From assembly GCA_900552525.1 (NCBI GenBank), contig UNSK01000054.1, positions 1-11,661 on the forward strand: 11,661 bases of DNA. The letters are read 5' to 3'. Of the stretch, positions 7,024 through 11,661 are shown piece by piece (within the stretch, counting starts at the first letter, position 1; the number at the start of each line of letters is the position of its first letter). This DNA comes from Candidatus Gastranaerophilales bacterium. GTDB taxonomy: Bacteria > Cyanobacteriota > Vampirovibrionia > Gastranaerophilales > Gastranaerophilaceae. Below the pieces are notes generated by a model. The model worked only from the letters and a program-made list of their open reading frames with translations, did no database searches and was not told the DNA's origin. A program made the position numbers and the translations under genes.

Positions 7024-7041
7024 TGCGGGATGTCCCCCGCA
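7024..7041. repeat. GC-rich hairpin between divergent tsaD and obg
   Basis: TGCGGG (7024-7029) and CCCGCA (7036-7041) form a 6-bp perfect stem around the loop ATGTCC. It is conspicuous because the flanking DNA is very AT-rich. On the plus strand it lies in the obg leader, 15 bases before the ATG at 7057, and its loop contains an alternative in-frame ATG (7030). It could modulate obg translation, be a copy of a dispersed palindromic repeat, or be chance. There is no T-run, so it is not an intrinsic terminator. Confidence 0.4.
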
Positions 7042-7056
7042 CAAATGGTGAAAAAT

Positions 7057-8355
7057 ATGAAGTTTTTAGATAAAGCAAAAATAAGAATAATATCCGGTCA
7101 CGGCGGAAACGGTATGGTTGCTTGGCGTCGAGAAAAATATGTTGATAAAGGCGGGCCAGCCGGAGGTGACGGAGGAAGAGGCGGTGATATTTATTTCGTT
7201 GCCGATGAAAATATGTCTACGCTTCTTGATTTTAAACTCAAATCAGTTTTTAAAGCTCCATCGGGTGAAAATGGCGGAATAAAAGGTATGCATGGAGCAT
7301 GTGCAAAGGATTTATATATAAAAGTTCCTTTAGGAACTGTTGTAAAAGACTCGAAAACCGGAAAAATTATTGCAGATTTAACTGAAAATGAACAAACCGT
7401 TCTTGTAGCAAAAGGAGGCAGAGGCGGACGCGGAAATGCAAGATTTGCAACTGCTCAAAAGAGGGCTCCGCAGTTTTGTGAACCTGGTGAACCAGGTATT
7501 GAGAGAGTACTTGAGTTAGAGTTAAAATTAATCGCTGATATAGGGCTGCTGGGTATGCCAAATGCCGGAAAGTCAACTTTCATCAGTGCCGTAAGCTCTG
7601 CAAGACCAAAAATAGCAGACTATCCATTTACTACCCTTGTTCCTCATCTAGGGGTAGTTAAAAAAGCTGATGGAGGCTCTTATGTTCTTGCCGATATTCC
7701 GGGACTTATTGAAGGTGCGTCTGAAGGTATAGGGCTTGGGCATGAATTTTTAAGACACGTTGAAAGATGCAGGTTTTTAATTCATGTTGTAGATTTGACA
7801 GCTGAAAACCCTGTAGAAAATTATAAAATAATTAATAATGAACTAAAAAAACATTCTGAAAGTCTGGCAAACCTGTATCAAATTCTGGTGCTGAATAAAA
7901 TTGATGCTGTTGCCGCAGAGGATTTAGATAAATTTATCTCAGAGTTTAAACCTCTTGCAAGTGATATTTTCCCTATATCTGCTGTAACTAAAGAAGGTGT
8001 AAATGAACTTCTGTACTTTGTTTCACAAAAGGTTGATGAGATTCCAAAACCTGAGTTTAATATAGATGTCGAAGAAGATTTAGGTGCATATGACAATGAT
8101 GACAGTGCGTTCGAAATAACAAAACTAGATAAAGAAACGTATTTAATATCAGGAGGGAAAATAAACCGGCTTGCAAAAGTTACAGATGCAAGAAATACTG
8201 AACAGGTTGTAAGACTTCAAAATATCCTGAAAAGTATGGGGGTATTTGAGGAATTGCATAAACACGGGTTAAAAAATGGAGATACCGTTATTTTGGGCCA
8301 CCTTGAACTCGGTTATTATGACGATGAAATCTGGGGAGAGGGGAGTAAAGTATAA
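7057..8355 (+). CDS. obg: GTPase Obg/CgtA
   Basis: Obg is a ribosome-associated GTPase needed for large-subunit maturation and linked to the stress response. Numbering from ATG 7057 (432 residues): the Gly-rich Obg fold occupies 1-158 (MKFLDKAKIRI, GPAGGDGGRGGDIYF, KGGRGGRGNARFA, FCEPGEPGIE). The G domain follows with P-loop GMPNAGKST (166-174), switch region DYPFTTLVPHLG, G3 ADIPGLIEGA (212-221), G4 NKID (280-283) and G5 region ISAV. A C-terminal OCT domain spans about 353-432 (LISGGKINRLAK, NGDTVILGHLELGYYDDE). I set the start at the Met that begins the canonical MKFLDKAK. An upstream in-frame ATG at 7030 adds nine residues unlike the family and falls in a hairpin loop. The ribosome binding site is weak (GGTG before 7057). 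First gene of a plus-strand operon; tadA follows after 3 bases. Confidence 0.95.
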   Translation: MKFLDKAKIRIISGHGGNGMVAWRREKYVDKGGPAGGDGGRGGDIYFVADENMSTLLDFKLKSVFKAPSGENGGIKGMHGACAKDLYIKVPLGTVVKDSKTGKIIADLTENEQTVLVAKGGRGGRGNARFATAQKRAPQFCEPGEPGIERVLELELKLIADIGLLGMPNAGKSTFISAVSSARPKIADYPFTTLVPHLGVVKKADGGSYVLADIPGLIEGASEGIGLGHEFLRHVERCRFLIHVVDLTAENPVENYKIINNELKKHSESLANLYQILVLNKIDAVAAEDLDKFISEFKPLASDIFPISAVTKEGVNELLYFVSQKVDEIPKPEFNIDVEEDLGAYDNDDSAFEITKLDKETYLISGGKINRLAKVTDARNTEQVVRLQNILKSMGVFEELHKHGLKNGDTVILGHLELGYYDDEIWGEGSKV

Positions 8356-8358
8356 TTA

Positions 8359-8781
8359 ATGCAGAGTGCAATAGAACAGGCGCTTAGGTGTGAAATAGAT
8401 GTTCCTGTCGGCTGTGTTATAAAAAAAGATGGGCAAATTATAGCTGCTGCTCATAATCGGCGTGAATTAGATAAAGATGTAACAGCACATGCTGAAATGC
8501 TTGCTATTAGAGAAGCTCAGAAAAAACTTAATACTTCAAGATTAACCGGATGTGAAATGTATGTTACGCTTGAACCTTGTCCGATGTGCAGTTGGGCAAT
8601 AATTCAGTCTGGTATAAAAACACTCTACTTTGGGGCTTATAATCCGGAATACGGTATTTTATTATCAAACCCTCAGTATTTACCTCCGCCTCTTGCTAAT
8701 TCAAAAATTAAAGTGTATGGTGGTATTGAAGAAGATAAATGTAATAAAATATTAGAAGAGTTTTTTAAGAAGATAAGATGA
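8359..8781 (+). CDS. tadA: tRNA-specific adenosine deaminase (TadA-like nucleoside deaminase)
   Basis: A cytidine/adenosine deaminase-fold zinc enzyme. In the TadA role it converts wobble A34 to inosine in tRNA-Arg(ACG) so that CGN codons can be read. Key residues are His44 and Glu46 in HAEMLAIREA and Cys74/Cys77 in LEPCPMCSWA, with PVGCVIKKDG before and FGAYNPEYGIL after. It is 140 residues, shorter than the usual 150-170. The first helix is clipped by several residues because a stop codon lies one codon upstream of the ATG. The C-terminal segment usually carrying an Asn-His pair reads ANSKIKVYGGIEEDKC here, so specificity for tRNA is likely but not proven; a generic nucleobase deaminase is the alternative. 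It sits 3 bases after obg and overlaps the next gene by four bases (ATGA at 8778-8781). The nearest upstream GGAG is ~13 bases away, so translation may depend on ribosomes leaving obg. Confidence 0.85.
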   Translation: MQSAIEQALRCEIDVPVGCVIKKDGQIIAAAHNRRELDKDVTAHAEMLAIREAQKKLNTSRLTGCEMYVTLEPCPMCSWAIIQSGIKTLYFGAYNPEYGILLSNPQYLPPPLANSKIKVYGGIEEDKCNKILEEFFKKIR

Positions 8782-9539
8782 TTACAAAAGAAGAATTAGA
8801 CGCGCTCGCTGCGAAATATGAAACAAAAGATTTTATAAAAGATGACCCGATACAATTTTTGCACCGCTTTAATGATAATGGTAAAGAAGATGCAGAATTA
8901 GCAGGCTTTATAGCATCTCTTTTTGCATATGGTAATCGCAAAATGTTTATTTCAAAGCTCAATGATTTATTCGCCAGAGCTGATAATGATATTGCAAATT
9001 ATGTAAAAAATGGTGATTTTGCTAATCTCAAAGGAATGGAATATAGATTTGCAAAAGATTACGATATAATACCTGTGTTTGAAATCCTAAATAAGCTTTA
9101 CAGCTCATCAAAAGGACTGGAAGAGCTATTTAGTTATGCTTTTAAGTCTGAAAATTTTTTGCAGACAGTTGTTGACTATTTTTATTCTAATGCTCCGAAA
9201 ACTGCTGAGCACGGCTTTTATCATATGATACCTAATCCAGCAAACGGAGGCGCAATGAAACGGATGAATATGTATTTACGCTGGATGGTGCGCTCCTCAG
9301 AAGTAGATTTAGGTATTTGGAAATTTATGCATCCTAAGGACTTATTAATTCCTCTTGACGTCCATGTGGCAAGGGTGTCCAGAAGTATGGGACTTTTAAA
9401 TCGAAAAAGTAATGATTTCAAAGCTGTATTAGAGCTAACCGAAAAACTTCGGGAATTCTGTCCGGAGGATCCTGTAAAATATGATTTTGCAATGTTTGCT
9501 TTTGGTGTAGAATTAAATAAAGAAAAGTTAGGAGTTTGA
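8778..9539 (+). CDS. TIGR02757 / DUF2400 family protein, possible HhH-GPD-like fold
   Basis: A 253-residue conserved protein of unknown biochemical role. It matches the TIGR02757/DUF2400 family throughout: DPIQFLHRF (27-35), DAELAGFIASLFAYGNRKMF, a helical middle, then HMIPNPANGGAMKRMNMYLRWMVR, VDLGIWKFMHP, LLIPLDVHVARVSRSMGLLNRK and FCPEDPVKYDFAMFAFGVE. The segment PLDVHVARVSRSMGLL resembles the Asp-His-Val plus Arg helix that carries the catalytic Asp in HhH-GPD base-excision glycosylases (DTHVxRxxxRLGL). This is my inference from the motif, not a demonstrated activity. There is no signal peptide or membrane span, so it should be cytoplasmic. It starts within the tadA stop (ATGA overlap), indicating coupled translation, and is followed after 3 bases by the TPR gene. 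Confidence 0.85.
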   Translation: MITKEELDALAAKYETKDFIKDDPIQFLHRFNDNGKEDAELAGFIASLFAYGNRKMFISKLNDLFARADNDIANYVKNGDFANLKGMEYRFAKDYDIIPVFEILNKLYSSSKGLEELFSYAFKSENFLQTVVDYFYSNAPKTAEHGFYHMIPNPANGGAMKRMNMYLRWMVRSSEVDLGIWKFMHPKDLLIPLDVHVARVSRSMGLLNRKSNDFKAVLELTEKLREFCPEDPVKYDFAMFAFGVELNKEKLGV

Positions 9540-9542
9540 TTT

Positions 9543-10262
9543 ATGAATAATAATTATTTTGACCTTGGTTCAAAGAAGTTTTTAATAATTACACTGGTAA
9601 TACTGGCCTGCTTCTTTTTATTAATTGTAAAAGCGTTTAATGATCTTTCAGATGCACAGGCTAATATGGAAAACAATCAACCTCAAAAGCAAGCAGCAGT
9701 TGATATAAATAATGTTATGAACACAATGCCTAGACCTACGGACTCCGAAGAGCAAAATCAGGAAGAGCAGCCGGCAGAACAACAATACGAACCTCAGCAG
9801 AACAGAGGCTTAAATGTAGATATTCAATCTTCTGTTAATGCAACTGAAGAATTAAAACCTATTGATGATAATGAAGCGCTGCCAGCGCAAGCTGTAGAAC
9901 CTGTGCAGGAAAACAACCAGAGTTTGTCTGCGGAACAACAGCTGGAATTGCAATTCTTAAGTGCACGTAAAAATAAAGACGAAAAACAGTATGTAAAAGC
10001 CTTGGAAGAGTATAAAGCTATTGCAGAAAATAGTACTGATGCAAATGTGAAAGCAAGATGCTATGAAGAAATGGCCGATGTATACGGAATAGTAAAACGT
10101 TACGGAACCGCTTTGTCATACGCTCAAAGAGCATACAATGCTGCACCGACTACTTCAAGGGAAATGCTAATCGCCAGATTGTATTACAAGACCGGCGAGA
10201 TTGATAAGGCTACTAAGAGAGTTAATAACATATTACAAAGAGATTTTTCTAACGACAGATAG
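9543..10262 (+). CDS. Membrane-anchored tetratricopeptide-repeat protein, unknown function
   Basis: The 239-residue product has three parts. A short N-terminal tail is followed by one transmembrane helix at about 13-29 (FLIITLVILACFFLLIV), preceded by two lysines, so N-in/C-out is the likely topology. A long Gln/Glu/Asn/Pro-rich region (~38-130), probably disordered, follows. A C-terminal helical domain (~132-232) holds about three TPR-like helix pairs (YVKALEEYKAIAEN, ARCYEEMADVYGIVKRYGTALSYAQRAYNAAP, ARLYYKTGEIDKATKRVNNIL). The TPR part would therefore hang in the periplasm on a flexible tether, able to dock a partner. No catalytic motif is seen. AGGAG (9529-9533) precedes the ATG by 9 bases. 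It lies in the obg-pheA operon, which does not reveal the partner. Similar architectures occur in cell-division and lipoprotein-handling factors, but I cannot assign one. Confidence 0.85.
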   Translation: MNNNYFDLGSKKFLIITLVILACFFLLIVKAFNDLSDAQANMENNQPQKQAAVDINNVMNTMPRPTDSEEQNQEEQPAEQQYEPQQNRGLNVDIQSSVNATEELKPIDDNEALPAQAVEPVQENNQSLSAEQQLELQFLSARKNKDEKQYVKALEEYKAIAENSTDANVKARCYEEMADVYGIVKRYGTALSYAQRAYNAAPTTSREMLIARLYYKTGEIDKATKRVNNILQRDFSNDR

Positions 10263-10279
10263 TTTATAAAAGGATAATT

Positions 10280-11152
10280 ATGGCACCGGAATTATTAGAT
10301 ACATCAAGAATAAGAAAACTTTTATTTTTAGGCCCGAGAGGATCTTATAGTGATTTTGCAAAAAATACATTTATTGATTCTTTCAATCTTAATTGTGTAA
10401 GTACAAATTTGAAATCTATTTCCAGCATTATTCGAGCATTAAAAGATGAGAATAGTGAAGACATTGCTGCTGTAATTCCTATAGAAAACTCTATAGAAGG
10501 CATCGTAAGGGAAACTCTTGATAATTTATCTTCGCTTAAGAAAGAAGACTTTAAAATTATTGCAGAAACAACAATGGGTGTAGAACATGCGCTTGTCGGG
10601 TTTGCAGAACATAAATCTGATATAAAAGTTGTTCGTTCTCATCCTCAGGCTCTTGCACAGTGTAAAAGATATCTGCAAGAAAATTTTCCGGATTCATTGA
10701 TTGAAGAAGCAACTCTTTCTACATCAGCCGGTATACGTTCACTTGTTCCATCTGATAAGTCTATAGCTGCAATTGGCAGTCTTGAGTGTGCAGAAATGTA
10801 TCATATTCCGGTAATAGAAGAAAATATTAATGATGAAACAAACAACCAGACCCGTTTTATTCTGCTTGGTAAATTTTTATCACCTCAAACAGGTAATGAT
10901 AAAACAAGTATTACATTTTCTACCGAGAATAAAGCAGGTGCGCTGAGTAAGATTTTAACAATACTTGATGCTCACGATATAAATATGTCTTACATTGATT
11001 CCCGCCCTTCCAAAAAGGAGCTTGGAGAATATGTGTTTTACATAGATTTTGAAGGGCATATTCTTGATGAAAAAATAAAAAAGGCTTTTGAAGAAATTAT
11101 GCCGCTGGTAAAAATGTTTTATGTAATAGGTTCATACCACGCAATAGGATAA
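10280..11152 (+). CDS. pheA: Prephenate dehydratase with ACT regulatory domain (monofunctional PheA)
   Basis: Converts prephenate to phenylpyruvate, the committed step to phenylalanine, in the cytoplasm. The PDT catalytic domain covers about 13-200: [32 protein letters not shown], and [11 protein letters not shown] with the catalytic Thr191 of the TRF motif. The ACT domain spans about 208-290: [18 protein letters not shown], with GAL, and [19 protein letters not shown], where the DSRP segment stands in for the ESRP motif that binds phenylalanine. Allosteric feedback by phenylalanine is therefore expected. There is no chorismate mutase domain; the length of 290 fits the stand-alone type. AAGGA precedes the ATG at 10280 by about 6 bases. 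It lies 17 bases after the TPR gene and appears to close the operon. The next gene, rpsO, has its own promoter. Confidence 0.95.
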   Translation: MAPELLDTSRIRKLLFLGPRGSYSDFAKNTFIDSFNLNCVSTNLKSISSIIRALKDENSEDIAAVIPIENSIEGIVRETLDNLSSLKKEDFKIIAETTMGVEHALVGFAEHKSDIKVVRSHPQALAQCKRYLQENFPDSLIEEATLSTSAGIRSLVPSDKSIAAIGSLECAEMYHIPVIEENINDETNNQTRFILLGKFLSPQTGNDKTSITFSTENKAGALSKILTILDAHDINMSYIDSRPSKKELGEYVFYIDFEGHILDEKIKKAFEEIMPLVKMFYVIGSYHAIG

Positions 11153-11154
11153 GC

Positions 11155-11183
11155 TTGCATTTTGAGTTTGTTTATATTATATT
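11155..11183 (+). promoter_or_regulatory. Putative rpsO promoter
   Basis: TTGCAT (11155-11160) and TATATT (11178-11183) lie 17 bases apart, starting 2 bases after the pheA stop. Initiation near 11190 would start the transcript at the GTGGACTC that begins the structured leader, which supports the call. The -35 matches the consensus in only its first three bases, and transcription may also run through from pheA. Confidence 0.45.
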
Positions 11184-11190
11184 TACCCCT

Positions 11191-11268
11191 GTGGACTCTT
11201 ACGTGAGTAAGATTCTGAGTACACGTGCCCGGTGGGGGCTGGGGTGGTACCTACGCCTTACTAAGGAG
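11191..11268 (+). promoter_or_regulatory. Structured rpsO leader, probable S15 autoregulatory RNA
   Basis: A GC-rich block in AT-rich surroundings. Helix 1: GTG (11191-11193) and ACTC (11195-11198) pair with GAGT (11217-11220) and CAC (11222-11224) across one G/A mismatch. Inside it, TTAC-GTGA-GTAA forms a hairpin with a GNRA loop. Helix 2: GCCC (11227-11230) pairs with GGGC (11236-11239). AGTAAG (11206-11211) can instead pair with CTTACT (11257-11262), directly beside AAGGAG (11263-11268). The alternative folds could expose or mask the translation start region. S15 is known to repress its own mRNA through leader structures in several phyla, so autoregulation is the natural reading. GGGGTGGTACC (11241-11251) also resembles the T-box core, but the leader looks too short and the gene is wrong for a T-box. 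Confidence 0.5.
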
Positions 11269-11289
11269 CAAATAGAAAAGGAAGAAAAA

Positions 11290-11553
11290 ATGAACTTAAA
11301 GAACAAACAAGAAATTATCGAAAAATTCGGTGCTAATGCAAAAGATACTGGTTCTGCAGAAGTACAAATCGCAATGTTAACTAAAAAGATTTCAGAACTT
11401 ACTGAACATATGAAATCTAACAAAAAGGACTTTGCTACAAAACGCGGTCTTTTAATGATGGTAGGTAAAAGAAAAAGACTTCTTTCATTCTTAAAAGAAA
11501 AGAATCTTGAAGGTTACAGAAGCTTAATTAAAGAATTAGGTATAAGAGGTTAG
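11290..11553 (+). CDS. rpsO: 30S ribosomal protein S15
   Basis: S15 is a primary 16S rRNA-binding protein that organises the central domain of the small subunit. The 87-residue product has the family's four-helix plan and hallmarks: [55 protein letters not shown] and [12 protein letters not shown]. The usual length is ~89. The ATG at 11290 is preceded by AAGGA (11278-11282) with 7 bases spacing. An open frame extends upstream to 11155, but its translation is leader RNA and not S15-like. A structured leader lies upstream and a strong terminator 9 bases after the stop, so it can act as its own unit. pnp often follows rpsO in other bacteria; whether it does here lies beyond the window. Confidence 0.97.
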   Translation: MNLKNKQEIIEKFGANAKDTGSAEVQIAMLTKKISELTEHMKSNKKDFATKRGLLMMVGKRKRLLSFLKEKNLEGYRSLIKELGIRG

Positions 11554-11562
11554 TAATAAAAG

Positions 11563-11590
11563 AAGCCGGTTTTTTAAACCGGCTTTTTTT
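11563..11590 (+). terminator. Intrinsic terminator of rpsO
   Basis: A perfect 10-bp stem AAGCCGGTTT / AAACCGGCTT (11563-11572 and 11576-11585) with a 3-base loop runs straight into TTTTTTT (11584-11590). It begins 9 bases after the rpsO stop. Confidence 0.93.
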
Positions 11591-11603
11591 GTGACATTAA
11601 CGT

Positions 11604-11648
11604 TTTTGCCCAATTGTAACAGTTCGTTATAATTGGGCAAAATTTTTT
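11604..11648 (+). terminator. Second long hairpin with T-run; overlaps a promoter-like TATAAT
   Basis: TTTGCCCAATTGTAAC (11605-11620) pairs with GTTATAATTGGGCAAA (11626-11641) in a 16-bp stem with one G-U and a 5-base loop AGTTC. A run of six T follows at 11643-11648. It has the form of an intrinsic terminator in tandem with the rpsO terminator. However, the same bases contain TTGCCC (11606-11611), a 16-base spacer and a consensus TATAAT (11628-11633), so it could equally be a promoter whose two boxes lie in the arms of a palindrome. The next gene lies outside the window, so the choice is open. Confidence 0.5.
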
Positions 11649-11661
11649 CTAAAAAATACTT

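Noticed and set aside
7030..7056. Upstream ATG for obg adding nine residues
   Set aside because: The added residues are unlike Obg N-termini, the ATG lies in a hairpin loop, and the canonical MKFLDKAK start is at 7057.
11241..11254. T-box riboswitch suggested by GGGGTGGTACCTAC
   Set aside because: The core string is close to the T-box consensus, but the leader is only ~100 bases, no specifier stem is evident, and rpsO is not an expected T-box target.
11155..11289. Upstream in-frame extension of rpsO (45 extra codons)
   Set aside because: The extension is read through a structured leader, has no ribosome binding site, and its translation is not S15-like. The ATG at 11290 has a proper ribosome binding site and gives the family length.
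1..11661. CRISPR array, tRNA, rRNA, transposase or phage genes
   Set aside because: No spaced direct repeats, cloverleaf, rRNA sequence, insertion-sequence ends or phage-type proteins were seen on either strand.

Overview
This AT-rich window reads as two unequal parts. From about 1085 rightwards it looks like an ordinary chromosomal stretch of a Gram-negative-type bacterium. It carries an exported AMIN-domain amidase, short operons, and translation and cell-wall housekeeping genes. The gene set and protein style would fit a non-photosynthetic cyanobacterial relative of the Melainabacteria/Gastranaerophilales type, but that assignment is an inference from general resemblance and is not proven here. 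The leftmost ~1.08 kb reads like part of the spoVA operon of a spore-forming Bacillota.

Layout, left to right. On the minus strand are a partial spoVAE (1-273) and, one base upstream of it, an 845-codon ORF (275-2812). The last ~270 residues of that ORF are SpoVAD, lacking the usual first ~75 residues. Its first ~570 residues are an unrelated polar, helical protein that I do not recognise. Valine and isoleucine codon choice changes at the join. An intergenic region (2813-3278) then holds an inverted repeat, an unlisted 42-codon ORF with a strong ribosome binding site (2991-3119), its terminator, and a promoter for the next gene. The plus-strand pair amidase-murI (3279-5964) overlaps by 32 bases. 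tsaD (5961-6989) converges on murI with a 4-base overlap.

A plus-strand operon then runs obg, tadA, a TIGR02757/DUF2400 gene, a membrane-anchored TPR gene and pheA (7057-11152) with gaps of 3, -4, 3 and 17 bases. rpsO (11290-11553) follows with its own promoter and a GC-rich structured leader. It is closed by a strong intrinsic terminator, and a second long hairpin lies at the window end.

How the genes work together. The amidase and MurI act at opposite ends of peptidoglycan metabolism (hydrolysis versus D-glutamate supply). TsaD and TadA both modify anticodon-loop bases of tRNA, Obg serves ribosome assembly and S15 is a ribosomal protein. pheA makes the phenylalanine precursor. The most important thing to settle is whether the spoVAD fusion is real (transfer plus gene fusion) or an assembly chimera. 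I lean towards the chimera because the SpoVAD domain is truncated exactly at the join and the codon usage switches there. No CRISPR array, tRNA, rRNA or transposase was seen.
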